Shown: positions 36,984 to 48,149 of the stretch, in pieces
Numbering within the stretch: position 1 is the first letter of the stretch
How the letters are laid out: every line of letters starts with the position of its first letter
NCBI RefSeq assembly: GCF_001638985.1
Contig: NW_017265144.1
Location: 186,001 to 250,000, forward strand
From: Phycomyces blakesleeanus NRRL 1555(-)
Lineage: Eukaryota > Mucoromycota > Mucoromycetes > Mucorales > Phycomycetaceae
Length of the DNA: 64,000 nt
Direction: 5' to 3'
The notes under the pieces: model-generated
What the model was told of the DNA's origin: nothing
The model's database searches: none
The model's input: only the letters and a program-made list of their open reading frames with translations
Translations under genes and position numbers: made by a program

Positions 36984-38416
36984 CTAAGATTCAATCTTAA
37001 ACTTGAAGTAATCGGGGTCAAAGTGATGGACACGGACATAACCATCCTCACCACCGCTTGAATAACTATAACAATGATACAGAAAGAAGACATACACATG
37101 CATGAATAAACCAAAAAAGAAATTACATTTTCCACCCCTTCCCTCTTTAATACATATATATATATATTCTCTTTGATAACACAATAACTGGCCAAAGAAC
37201 AATAATAACAATAAAGATTCTTACCTCTTGCCATCGGGGTGAACTGCAATAGTGTTGATAGGACCGAAGTGACCACGTACACGACCAACTTCCTCTTCGA
37301 GAATCTTGTGATAGAATCTGCTCTCGAACTTACCAGCACGGGCAGAGGTTGTGGTGACGCTCATGGCATCCTGACCACCACCAACAATCACAAACTCCTG
37401 GTACTTTGGTGTGAAGCTTGCAGAGTTGAGGGGAGTATCGGTAGTGTAGGTCTTCTTGTGAGCAAGAGATTCACTCTCGAAGATCTGTGCGGTCTTGTCC
37501 TTGGACGAGGTGATGAAGTAAGTGCGATCGGGGCTGAACTGAATATCGGTGATCAAGTCACTGTGGGGCTTAATAGAGAGGTTCTTCTCGTTGTTCTTCC
37601 AGTCCCACTGGATAATAGAACCGTCGACGTGACCGCTGATGATGTACTTGTTCAAGTTTCCCCAGCCAGCCACAACGGCCTTGGGTCCACCAGTGTTGAC
37701 GATGGTTGCGATTGGCTCATCTGACTGAGAAGCCTCGACATTGGGGTTGACGGCCAACACAGTAACAGTGCCAGAGAAACCCATACGTTCCTCAGTAACG
37801 CACAGGACCATTGTGTCGTCTTCGTTAAAATCAACACGCTTTACTGCAGTTTTGAATTCCCAAGTCTTGAGACAACGACCTGTTCGGACATCCCACAGCT
37901 TGGCAGAGTTATCGGCGGAACCAGTGACAATCATCGTTGAGGTAGCTGCATGATGAAGAAAGAAGAGAAGATTTAAGTATATGCAAAAAAAAAAGAAAAA
38001 TAATAATTGCAATATAATTGTTGAGTTGATGGAATCGTTGATGAGTTTTTCTTTCTTTGTTATATATTGGTATTATTGTTCCTTTTGCCTCTTTTTTTTT
38101 CTTTTTTTTTTATATTTATTTTATATTATCATCCAATCCAAATTTTTGTTTTTGTTGTTGTTGTTGTTTCTGGTAGTGTTTGTGATTTTGGTGGTAGTGG
38201 GTGATGTTGCAATAATTGTGAAAGATTCTTACAGTTGACATCGACTGTCCACACACTGCCTTGATGACCGCTGTAGGTACCAAGGCGCTCGCCATTGTGA
38301 GAATACCACACATTGACAACCTTGTCTTTTGAGACCGAGAAGATCAAATCACCCTCGCGGTTGTACTTGATCTGTGTCAGGGAACGCGTGTGGCCTTGGA
38401 GGAGAATCGGTCTCAT
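36984..38416 (-). CDS. TIF34: Translation initiation factor eIF3 subunit I (WD-repeat)
   Basis: Three exons on the minus strand, 38416-38233, 37945-37225 and 37065-36984, total 328 aa, the usual length. The product is a WD40 propeller from the first residue ([20 protein letters not shown]) to the last repeat ([20 protein letters not shown]). Other typical blocks are [53 protein letters not shown] and [20 protein letters not shown]. eIF3i binds eIF3b and eIF3g in the eIF3 complex on the 40S subunit. The gene is transcribed away from the uS19 gene across a shared upstream region. The first intron (about 287 nt) is long for this window. Confidence 0.96.
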
Positions 38417-39264
38417 GGCGTAACTTTAAGGAAAAGTGGTCTGGAAAAAAAAAATAGCCAGCACAAAAACATCAAAGTTGCCCAGCGAGATTTTTTTTTT
38501 CGGACGGCGAAAAAAAGAGGGTTGTGATGTCAGCAATATCAAGCGCACAGTAGTAAGCTTTTTCTTTTTTTTTTCTTTTGCCCTTTCTAATCCGAATTTT
38601 TGTTTTTTTTTATCTTTTAAGCAAAAAGACGCAAAGAGTCAAAAAAGAAGAAGAAGAAGAAGAAGAAAGGAATAGTTTAATGAAGGCCGTTAAGGACAAA
38701 GGAAAAGAAAAAAATCAGTTTAAAGAATAACCTTAATAGAATTGAAATTTGAAGCAAGTAATAATGTTAATTATGATATAAAATATAGCCAAGTTTTTAT
38801 TTTTATCTTTAAATAAATAAATAAAAAAGGTTTTGCTTGTTTGCTAGTACAATAATTATCAATGAAAATTGTACTTGTATGGGTTTTTGGGATAGTAGCT
38901 GAAAATCTTTGTTTCGATATTATTGGTTTGGTTGTATTCATATTATTCTACACTTCTTTATTAATTAATGCATAATTCGTATAGATATCCACAGAATATT
39001 TGCGTTGAATAGCCTCAATAAAATTCTTGTTTAATGTATTTTGTCGGAGCCTATAATATTTTGTGTGTGTATGTCTACGCACACACACTTCCCAAGGGCT
39101 TGGTGTAGATTGGCTGGTTAGAAAGAGAGAGAGAAAAAAAGAAGAAAAAAAGGGAAGAATGAGCGGGCGGTGAGCGGTGGACGGTGGACGGTGGCGGCGG
39201 CATTGAAATGGAGTCAAGCCAATCGAGCAAACGCCAACCAAAAACCACCCCCTTTCATTGACAC
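38417..39264. promoter_or_regulatory. Shared upstream region of eIF3i (-) and uS19 (+)
   Basis: About 850 bp between two divergently transcribed translation genes. It holds a (GAA)n tract near 38645-38667 and a GC-rich direct repeat of the form GGTGGAC (about 39173-39198) about 70 bp upstream of the uS19 ATG, which stands out from the AT-rich background. A bidirectional promoter is inferred from layout; no TATA box or known factor site is assigned. Confidence 0.5.
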
Positions 39265-39791
39265 CATGGTGAGTCTCGCCTATCCATCCATCCATCCGAC
39301 CTATGGATCCATCCATCTACCCACATAATTACTCACCATGCGTGTTGTAGGCTGACCAGGAGCAGACTAACCTCAGAAAGAGAACCTTCCGCAAGTTCAC
39401 CTACCGTGGTATTGACCTCGAGCAGCTCTTGGACTTGTCCTCTGAGCAGTTCATGGCTCTCGTGCACTCCCGTGCCCGCAGAAGATTCCAGCGTGGACTT
39501 AAGCGCAAGCACATGGGCCTCATCAAGAAGCTCCGCAATGCCAAGAAGGAGGCTACCCCTGGTGAGAAGCCTGCTACCGTCAAGACCCATCTCCGTGACA
39601 TGATCATTGTCCCCGAGATGATTGGTTCCGTCGTCGGTGTCTACAACGGCAAGACCTTCAACCAGGTTGAGATCAAGCCCGAGATGACCGCTCACTACCT
39701 TGCCGAGTTCTCCATCTCTTACAAGCCTGTTAAGCACGGTCGCCCCGGTATTGGTGCCACCCACTCTTCCAGATTCGTCCCCCTCAAGTAA
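39265..39791 (+). CDS. RPS15: Small-subunit ribosomal protein uS19 (S15)
   Basis: Two exons: the first is the ATG alone (39265-39267), then an 83-nt intron (GTGAGT...TTGTAG), then 39351-39791, total 147 aa. Typical sequence: [59 protein letters not shown], and the C-terminal [20 protein letters not shown]. The protein sits in the head of the 40S subunit near the decoding region. Codon use is strongly biased to C-ending codons (CTC, ATC, AAG), unlike neighbours, as expected for very high expression. The intron contains ATCC repeats. Confidence 0.97.
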
Positions 39792-40130
39792 AGAACTTAC
39801 TCAAGGCGACAGCAGCAGCGACAACAACAAAAAACAACAACAAAGAAAAACAACAACAATATATTGTTTTGTTTTATTTCGCGTAATGATGGGACAAACT
39901 GCTGTTATTTCTATTGGAATGAGAAGAAGAAAAAAAAAGATAATAAAGATAAAAAAACAAACCAAATTGATGAGAGCAAAGTAAAATAATTGTTCTTTCA
40001 TGAGAAGAGAGAGTTGGGAGGGATGTGTTGAGGTCAAAGGTGAAAGTGATAGGGAAAGCTGTAGTGAAAGTGAATATGGTGATTAAGATTAGGATTTTAA
40101 AAATTAAGAGCGAAATATATAGGATATGGT
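39792..40130. other. Convergent intergenic spacer
   Basis: Short spacer holding the 3' ends of the uS19 gene and the MFS transporter. CAA/GAA-rich just after the uS19 stop; no gene seen. Confidence 0.45.
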
Positions 40131-42020
40131 CTAGGGAGAAGGAATAACGGGTGTGATTTTGGAACGATATGTGAGAGTTACCAAGACACAACCTGCCAAT
40201 GTCATCAATCCACATATAGCAAACATTGTTGCTGTAGATAGATCCTCGACCTACAAAATAGACGGATCAATAAATAAATAAGTAATCAGTATTGGAGACA
40301 TGGTCTTGTATATATATAAAAGAGAGTGACTTACATGCCACATTAAGAATCCAACGCCAAGATTCATTGGAATTCGAAGTAGTGTCATTACACCTGCTCT
40401 TGTCTCTTCAGGGATCACATCAGCCTTGAGGGAAGAGATTGCGGGATAATAGAGACCAGTTGTGAATTCAAAGATGTGGTAAGAAGATACCAACAATACA
40501 ATCTATCAAGTAAATAAATAAAAGGATAAAGCACATATCAGTCTTCTTTTCTCTTTCTCTTTTTTTTTTCTTTTTTGGTTACCGAAGTTGGTTCAAAGTA
40601 GCTCATGACACCGAATGAAAAGCTTGCTAAGCCAAGAGCAAGGGCCAGTATGTGGCTATAATCCAAAAAGGCAATAATCTTGACCTGGCGTTCAATGACC
40701 CGGAAAGTGAGAGAACCCATCATGACAGCAAACATTAACGTCGAAAAAAGCATTCCTAGAGGAAGCTCTGATTTATTTTTAGATAGGAAAACAAGTAAGT
40801 TTAATGCTGTTTCTGGTACTGCTATATCCACAGAACTTTATACTAAAGTTTACTCACCTCTTGCTCCAACGGCATTTTCAACAGCAGGTGTATAAAGTAA
40901 GACAAACACATACATTGAGCATTCAAAGAAGGTTTGAGCAGTACCCAAAATTATGATGTTGGTGTCTATTTGAATGTGTTGTATTATGAGCAATCTTGAA
41001 ATAATTAGCCAGATATACTTCTTTTTTTACTTTACCATTCCAGAGTGTACGACATCCTTCTTTGAGGGTATGTATCAACTGTGTATCCGTCTAATCCAAT
41101 ATATAAGTAAATTTGGGCCGAATAGTTTATGGGAAAGGGTAATTCCCATTATATATATATATGTATTTGTTACCTTTCCATCTCCTTCACCGTAATTCTC
41201 TGTCCAAATTGATTGGATAACGACGGCTGCAGTAGCAAGTAAGACAATTGCGCCATAATATGGTGCACCATATCCCCACCACGACACCAATCCATTGGCG
41301 GACACACCAGCCAAGATAGCAACAAGACCATTCAAGAAAGTGCCTGTTGCAAAAGTGCGTGCACGCCACTCGTTTGGGAACCCACGCGATGTGTGTTCAG
41401 ATACATACCATGCTTCGAATACACTATATAATAATGCTGTGCAGAGACCAGACAATATATGCGATAGAAACAATACACTGTAGGAATCAATCTGTCGTAG
41501 AAATAATCCACAAATTGACATTGTACAAAATCCAAGACACATTTTTCGTCTTCCACTAAATACATAACAATAACAACAGTAGTAACAGTAGCAAAAAAAA
41601 AACAAAGCACAAAAAAGGAGATGTCAGGGCATTGATTTAGTGGATAGTTTTTTTGTTTTTGTTTTTGTTTTGTTATTTATTTTATATTTTGCTTACATTG
41701 TATCAGCAGCACTTCCCATGGCTGTCCCTGCAATAGCACCACTAAAGAATCCAGTCAAGAATAGACATGCAATTTGAGATAGGTCAAGACCGTATGATCG
41801 ATACAACTTGTAGAGATAAGGGCCCTGAAGCCAATCGGCACCTGTGCGAATAAATCAAATCAAATCAAGAAAAGAAAAAAAAAATATTCAAACTGTTGGT
41901 CATCGTTACATTTCTCGCTTTTTTTTTTTGGATCCTACCCATTACCAACAGGTAAACTATTAGGTATTGCTTTTGCAATTTTTTGAATTCTATTGGATTA
42001 GCATTTGAGATTGTCATCAT
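40131..42020 (-). CDS. MFS transporter, MFSD5 (molybdate-anion transporter) type
   Basis: Eight exons on the minus strand: 42020-41939, 41841-41697, 41555-41174, 41090-41036, 40965-40858, 40755-40583, 40502-40335, 40250-40131; all joints keep frame and give 410 aa. The N-terminal part has the family signature GADWLQGPYLYKLYRSYGF, followed by ACLFLTGFFSGAIAGTAMGS and the basic loop GRRKMCLGF between helices 2 and 3. Further helices include SYSVLFLSHILSGLCTALLY, WWGYGAPYYGAIVLLATAAV, TAQTFFECSMYVFVLLYTP and the final TMFAICGLMTLAGCVLVTL. MFSD5 relatives have been linked to high-affinity molybdate uptake; substrate here is inferred. Length is slightly short for the family but nothing is visibly missing. 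Confidence 0.88.
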
Positions 42021-42567
42021 TACAATTTAAAAAAAAAAATGAATGGAAGAGAGATGAACCCTAGTCTTGTAAATTTATTTATTTTTTGTTCGAGAACTCA
42101 CTTTGTTTCACTGTAATGCGACTTTGGTCTGCAAAACGGCACTTCTTACACTCTAATTGATCTATTTTTAGAGTTAGAGCGTATTTTTAGAGCTCAATCT
42201 TCTTAATTAGGCAGTTAAATAAAGTCGGTACTTGCAACTTTGAACAAAAAAAAACCTTGCTCGCAAGTAACCAAACGTAAAATTAAATTTTAGCTTCTGT
42301 TTTCTTTAATTTATTAATTTTAGTTTTTTTATTGGCAAATAAGAGCCGTGGTAATTATAATGTAATTTGAACCTCATTTAATTTCATTTCATTTAAAGCT
42401 AATAACAATAGTAGTTGAACTTGTATTAGCTGGCTATTCAAAATAAAGAAGACCTTTATAGTAAGCTTTTGTTATAGAGATTACTATATTGAATTCATTG
42501 GCCATTCTAGTTTTGGTTTTTTTTTATAGATTTTTTTTTATTAATCGATTTATCTATATATTTTTTC
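42021..42567. other. Intergenic region
   Basis: Between the transporter start and the F-box gene end. AT-rich, with a small inverted repeat (TATAGTAA ... TTACTATA) at about 42459-42491. No gene. Confidence 0.4.
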
Positions 42568-44550
42568 TTATTCATTCGTATATTCACATTCTAAAAAAGT
42601 AGGATAATCATATTTCCTGTGATCACAGACCATACTTTCTTCAACTTCATATTCGTCCAGGCTTCCGAGTAGAAGTTTAGCGTATCCGCGATAAAGATCT
42701 TTTTTCCAGTCTTCTCTAATGACTCTTCTATTCCACATCATGTCCGGATGACAGGATGATTCTTTATCAAATAAGGCGAGCATGGAATCAAAGTATTCTT
42801 TAACACCATCAGATCCGCTCGGAGTCTCGGCCTCCCTTCTAGCTTGGAAGTTTCTAAAGTAATCCTTGGCAATTCTGATTTCATCTTCATCCAAGACTCG
42901 TCTGTGATGTGCTGTATCTCTTAATCCATTCACAATTATATAGTCGTGAATCCAGGTTATATCTATATCTTCTTCCTCTTCCTCTTCTTCATCATCATTA
43001 TATACTGATGGTTTGTCCTCCCCTTTGGTATTATTGTCTGATTCCTCATCGAGTACAGGTAGGTGAGCACGTTGTTGAATTGCTGTAGTATGAATACTAG
43101 CAACGACATTTGGATAGCTATTCATCGAGCAAATGTCGTTGCCACACCAATGAAGGTACTTAAGGTGGGTGTGATGCATGTCAATGAGAAAAGCCCCGGT
43201 TTCTGGGGATATCATTCCGGTTATGTTGGAATTGTATATACACAAAGTCTGAAGCTTTCTACAACGGCTAGATATGTAGCTGAGTGTTTTGTCATAAAGA
43301 TCCACTGAGTTAAATGAGATCTCAGTTAGATTGTGTAGCTTTTCCGGTGAGGTACCAGCTAAATGTTCAGTGATTTTTGAATCGACAAATGAGATATTTC
43401 TTAAAGCTTCACAGTTGTCCAAGAGCATGTCCAATTCAATCTCGAATTGACCGGCAATGTGCAAAAGCACCAGATTTGAACAAGTGCCAAATCTTATGGG
43501 CTTGAACGAGGTGTCCTCCCACCCCAGAAAACATGATATGTGCATCTCTTTGATTGTCTTTGAGAATATGTCAATTGCTAATTGCACAGCTTTCGCGGAA
43601 TTCCTGCTAGAGGCTGCTTTTGGGCTGTCTAGTTTGTAAGCCAGACGCTTAAGCGGAATATTACAACGAGCAAGCATGTTCCAAAAACAAAAGGGTGAAT
43701 CGCCGATATCTTCACTGGAATTTACGGCCATGACTTCCAGATGGGAAAATGCATGATCTTTGTAAGCAGAAAGTGATGTTATATCACAGAATAACCCTCT
43801 GGGTATAAGGCTGGATTCAGTTGACACTAGGATTTTACGAACATTTGGGTACTTTATACCAAAGTAAAAAAGCCAGTGTGGATCCATGTGAGTACAATCG
43901 AGCGTAATTTCTTTTACATTGTCTGCAGGAGGGGCGAATGCCATGGCAGCCATATCAGAGAAGTTGAAAGGAACGAAGTTCCCTTTTATTTTCAGGTACT
44001 CGAGAAGTGGCGCGCGCTCTTGAATGGCCTCGAATACGTCAATTCTTAATTCCATTCCGTCGTTATCGATAGGAATAATCTCCAATCGCTTCAAGGAAGG
44101 TAAAATGGAAAGGTCGCTGATGAAATTTTCTGATACAGTAGGTCCTTCTTGATCGAGGTAAAAGACTGCGGTTTGTAAGGCAGTCCAGGCGTCCCAGTTT
44201 GAAAGACCTTTAAATGAAAACTTTTCGAGGACGTTGTGCGGAACAGAAATATAGCGTATATTCGGAAACTCTCGTTGAAGGACCTGCCATTCAGAGGTTT
44301 GTACTTCGACATATTCATCCAAGTTAATTTTCTTGACATATTTTCCATTCTTTTGGTATATTGATTTCTCTCCAGATGATTGTTCTTTGATCGATTGAAT
44401 GACAAATGAATCTATCTCGATCGAACTCCATGCCGCAATTTGAAAAATTTTAGTCCAATGTTTACAGACGCATGAGCAAGCAAGTTTCTCTTCGGTATTA
44501 AGGGAATCAGCAATAATTGAAAGGACTTCAAGAGGAAGAGTTGATGACAT
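42568..44550 (-). CDS. F-box protein with leucine-rich-repeat-like body
   Basis: An intronless 660-aa frame, intact. The F-box is at residues 4-42 (LPLEVLSIIADSLNTEEKL, CSCVCKHWTKIFQIAAW). The body is irregular leucine-rich repeats (LELDMLLDNCEALRNISFVD, LSYISSRCRKLQTLCI). An acidic run (DDEEEEEEEEDID) at about residues 515-530 precedes a conserved tail: RRVLDEDEIRIAKDYFRNF, KKDLYRGYAKLLLGSL, then CDHRKYDYPTFLECEY at the end. This is the fullest copy of the tail in the window and serves as reference for the broken paralogues. As with the 643-aa paralogue, it probably works as an SCF substrate receptor; the target is unknown. Confidence 0.87.
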   Translation of the reverse strand: MSSTLPLEVLSIIADSLNTEEKLACSCVCKHWTKIFQIAAWSSIEIDSFVIQSIKEQSSGEKSIYQKNGKYVKKINLDEYVEVQTSEWQVLQREFPNIRYISVPHNVLEKFSFKGLSNWDAWTALQTAVFYLDQEGPTVSENFISDLSILPSLKRLEIIPIDNDGMELRIDVFEAIQERAPLLEYLKIKGNFVPFNFSDMAAMAFAPPADNVKEITLDCTHMDPHWLFYFGIKYPNVRKILVSTESSLIPRGLFCDITSLSAYKDHAFSHLEVMAVNSSEDIGDSPFCFWNMLARCNIPLKRLAYKLDSPKAASSRNSAKAVQLAIDIFSKTIKEMHISCFLGWEDTSFKPIRFGTCSNLVLLHIAGQFEIELDMLLDNCEALRNISFVDSKITEHLAGTSPEKLHNLTEISFNSVDLYDKTLSYISSRCRKLQTLCIYNSNITGMISPETGAFLIDMHHTHLKYLHWCGNDICSMNSYPNVVASIHTTAIQQRAHLPVLDEESDNNTKGEDKPSVYNDDEEEEEEEDIDITWIHDYIIVNGLRDTAHHRRVLDEDEIRIAKDYFRNFQARREAETPSGSDGVKEYFDSMLALFDKESSCHPDMMWNRRVIREDWKKDLYRGYAKLLLGSLDEYEVEESMVCDHRKYDYPTFLECEYTNE

Positions 44551-44979
44551 CTTTTTTTTTTAAAGAAAAAAAAATCGGAAAGGAGTAATGAGTGAGTTCT
44601 GTTTAGGGCAATAAAATAAAATAGAATAAAGAAGAGAAACCCTTTTTGTATAATGGTAGGTCAATCCCTTTTCTTTTGTGTCTGTAACCAAATATTCAGA
44701 TCCAGTAATTCAAATCAAGAGTGTCAATGAAAATATGTATATATAAGACAACATTTGTTTTTTTTTGGGTAGGTAATTATTACCATGCTTAAGTAATTTA
44801 CTTTGAATTTTATCAGACCAGCACACTTGGTATAAATATCAAAATTAGAAATGCCTACTGCTGTGTGTGCCTTCTAAAACCTACATTTAATATTCTTCAA
44901 CATCTTTAAAAGCAAATTCAATTAAAAACTCTATTGGTCTCTATAACGTGCTTTCAGATGAGCCAAAAAAAAAAGACAG

Positions 44980-45735
44980 CATGACCTTAATACTCTGGAC
45001 TTTACTTGAACCAATTCTTCTGTATACAAAAAGCTTCCCGTGTCTTCTTTTATATCAATAAATCTTCATGCATAACTACAAATATGCTACTGCTTTATTA
45101 TATCCCACGTTTCGCAGCAGTAAATTTACCAAAAAAAGCTGAACACATTTATTAACATAATTCCACATCATTAATTTTTCTTATTTTCAAGGAACATTAT
45201 TCACATTAATGGCTAGTTGCTTGTACAGCCCTTGGTCTTGATTGAGTTTTGACATTAATTTTAAAGGGTTTCTTTGATCAAATAGATGTATAACATGTCT
45301 ACTTGCAAATCACTGGCAAATTAACCAAAATGTCAGGTCATCCTAGTATGTGAATTGATCATTTTTTAAACTAAAATGCTGTATTCTTTGGCTAAAAATG
45401 TATTAAGATCGTACTTTTTATGTTCACACAAGTTCATTCTGTCAGATTTACATTGCTCCAAGCTTCCAAGTCGAAATTCAGCGTACCCATGGCGTAGTTT
45501 TTTTTTTCAAATTCTCCTTAGCTACCCTTTTACCCTATACTATCTCGACATCTTCTTGAGAAAAATCGTCTGTTTTGTTTTGTTTTTTTTTTTTAGTAAT
45601 TAATGTAATCCGCCACACTTTTGGGTTTGTCAGATGGTTTAGCATTTCTTCTCGTCTGAAAATTACAAAAGTAATCTCTGGAAACTGCAATCTCATTCTC
45701 ATCCAGGACTCTTTTCTCAAATAGTCCTTTTTTCG
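44980..45735 (-). repeat. Right arm of the ~730-bp inverted segmental duplication
   Basis: Reverse-complement copy of 22663-23390. It includes the F-box C-terminal tail (45366-45735) and its 3' flank (44980-45365). The copies differ by scattered substitutions and small indels, so the duplication is not recent. Beyond the TATTTGA at about 45722, the point matching the TA at which the 21766-22662 element ends, similarity stops. Confidence 0.8.
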
Positions 45736-47332
45736 GATTCGTCCAGTACGACATGATCATGAAGCCCGGATCGAATTTTCATTATCTGTTGGTTTCTCGT
45801 ATTCAAGGATCACGATTTCAGATTTTTTGCTAGTATTGTCGCATGAGTCTTGGTTGGCCAAAGGAGGGTTAACAGGACTGGGGATTTCTACGATTTGGAC
45901 AAGAGATTTGGTATCGAAAGGATCGTTTGTTGACAGAGTTTGACAGCTGCTTAAGTGCAGGTGGTTGAGGTGGCTGCAAGTCATGTCAATTGTGAGACAG
46001 CCGGTTCCTTCATATATGGCTCATGTTATGCTTGAATTGCAAAGGCCCAGACTTTGAATGTTTCCAAATTTGATGGATATGTAGTTGAGTGCGTAAATAC
46101 TAACTTCTGTGTCAAGAAACGATATAACAGAAATAGCAAAAGATAAGTCTGGTTCGTCATTATATCTATAGCAATCAATATTTGTATGCTCAAACCTGAT
46201 CTTTTATAAGGCTTTACAGTCAGAGAATATCTTGCCCAGGTTAATTGAGATTTGACCGGAAATATTTAAAAGTACCAAGGACACTAGATGACCAGTGTCT
46301 ATGTCTATATAATATGGGTGACTCGGCTTCAGATAACACGGTATAGCCAACGTTTTTAATGTAGATGTAAAAATTTGATATGTTTGGTTAAAATTCTACT
46401 GTATTGGTCCTTCTTGAAAGTGTTGTAGATAACTTGTTTGTAAATTACATTGTAGATTGGGATATTACAAATAGAGTATGATGCCAAAATACGGTCTTCT
46501 GGACTGTGCATAACATGGTAATAGTTATTGATGCTCTCTCCAAATCGTAAAATTTCAATGAGGTGTAAAATAGGCTTTTCTGCATACACATGAAATCTTT
46601 GATATCTTCACTGTTCGAATTCAAGTCCAAAATGAGTGTTCGGATATTTGGGTATTTCTGGGAAAAATAATGCACCCAACATCCCCGAAAGTTTCTACAG
46701 GAAAGCTTGAGTGTAGTTAGATTTTTTGTCTTGCCATTATCCATCGAATTCATGTTTCTGATGTAAAAAATCGTAGAATTTTCCTCTTATACAAAAGTAT
46801 TCCAAGAGTGGTAGGGACTTTGACATGCGTTCAAAAATGTCATGTTTGGCCTATACGAGCTTTTGAAGGGTATAACAATCTCCAAATGCCTCAAGAAAGA
46901 TAACGAGGAAAGAGGTCTAAGAAGTAATTTAAACGAGAAAGGATTACAATGCTCCATAGCAATAGCCACAGCCTTTAAAAGATCCCAGCTAGATAATCTT
47001 TCGCAGCCATAAATATGTGGGTATGTAATCGGAATACGGTGTATGTTCGGAAACATAACTTGGAGAGAGTCTCGGTCATGCGCTTCAATTTTCAGGCGCT
47101 TGTCCGAAATAAGACGCTTGACCTTTTTGCCATTCTTTTGGCAGATTAATTTTTCAGTTGATTGTTTGTCGATTTAGCAAATGCCATTCCGAGTTATCGT
47201 GATCTCTGTCTATGCTGCGTCTTGAAAAATGTGTTTCCATTGTCTGTAGACTCCCAAACATACAATCTTTTCATCGAAAGAAAGAAAATCAGCAATACCA
47301 GAAAGGATTTTATGAGATAAATCTAATGACAT
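45366..47332 (-). pseudogene. Decayed F-box/LRR-like family member
   Basis: A nearly full-length but broken paralogue. It starts with a clear F-box (MSLDLSHKILSGIADFLSFD, VYRQWKHIFQDAA) followed by an in-frame TAG exactly where the paralogues have Trp, and a second stop 14 codons later. The body is split over several frames: 47056-46787 (NIHRIPITY...LSSLSFLRHLEIVI), 46753-46560 (NLTTLKLSCRNFRGCWVHYF) and 45984-45757. The C-terminal tail (RHGYAEFRLGSLEQ, CEHKKYD) ends at a stop at 45366-45368. The multiple lesions mean no full-length product can be made. Confidence 0.82.
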
Positions 47333-47879
47333 TGTAGACGACGAAAAAGTTGTTTTGTTCGCTAGCAATAGAACCTTCAAGTATTTGGTGGGAGGTTAAA
47401 GGTCATTGTGTGTAACAAGGTATCTAAACCCAAGGTGAAGTGAGCAGAAGAGACTTTTGCTCTTTTGCCCTCCACTCTTATTTTATTCGTTTTAGTAGTC
47501 TGGGTGTTATTTTTCTTGTTGTTTTATTACAAGATTTTTGGTGTGTGCTTTGCAGGATTGACGATTTGAAATGTAGTATTGAATTTTCTTATATCTTTAA
47601 AAATAAAAGGAGATACTCTGTACATGACTTGGACTCTGCCTTTAAATTCTCTGAAAATCTTCTTACCATTTTACAACCACATCACTTAAAGTCTACTAAC
47701 CATTCAATAAACTGCTCAACTCATTTTTCACACATTAATTGTAATATATAGTCGTTAAACTTCTCATAGCAAAGATGTACATAAAACTTGAGGGAAGGTG
47801 GGGAGTTCTACTTCCAAAAGTATGTTAATTATTTATTAAGTTATTCTTTATATATGTCTATAAATTCATCACAAAAAAG

Positions 47880-48050
47880 ATATGTGTGTGTGTCCTGGAG
47901 AATTTGTGTGTGTGGGTGGATTTGTATGTGTGTCCGGGGAATTTGTGTGTATGTGGGTAGATTTGTGTGTGTGTGGGTAGATTTGCGTACCTGGGTAGAT
48001 TTTGTGTGTGTAGGTAGATTTATGTGTGCCTGGGTGGATTTTGAGTACCA
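47880..48050. repeat. Degenerate GTGTG(G)GTAGATTT minisatellite
   Basis: About eight imperfect units of 18-22 bp, each built of GTGTGTG then GGTAGATTT or GGTGGATTT. The G and T bias between strands is strong. It lies about 550 bp from the F-box pseudogene start. Confidence 0.75.
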
Positions 48051-48149
48051 GGCGTGGCATAGCGGAAGTACAAATGTTAAGGGAGGCAAATTGAATACTA
48101 AGAAAAAGAGCGTCTTTATGGATTGGTATATATAAGCATATTATTCTAT

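Noticed and set aside
39333..39764. 143-codon antisense frame over the uS19 gene
   Set aside because: A by-product of strong C-ending codon bias in the ribosomal protein gene.
47440..47751. 103-codon plus-strand frame after the F-box pseudogene
   Set aside because: Hydrophobic but irregular, with no signal-peptide structure followed by a plausible mature part and no homology recognised.
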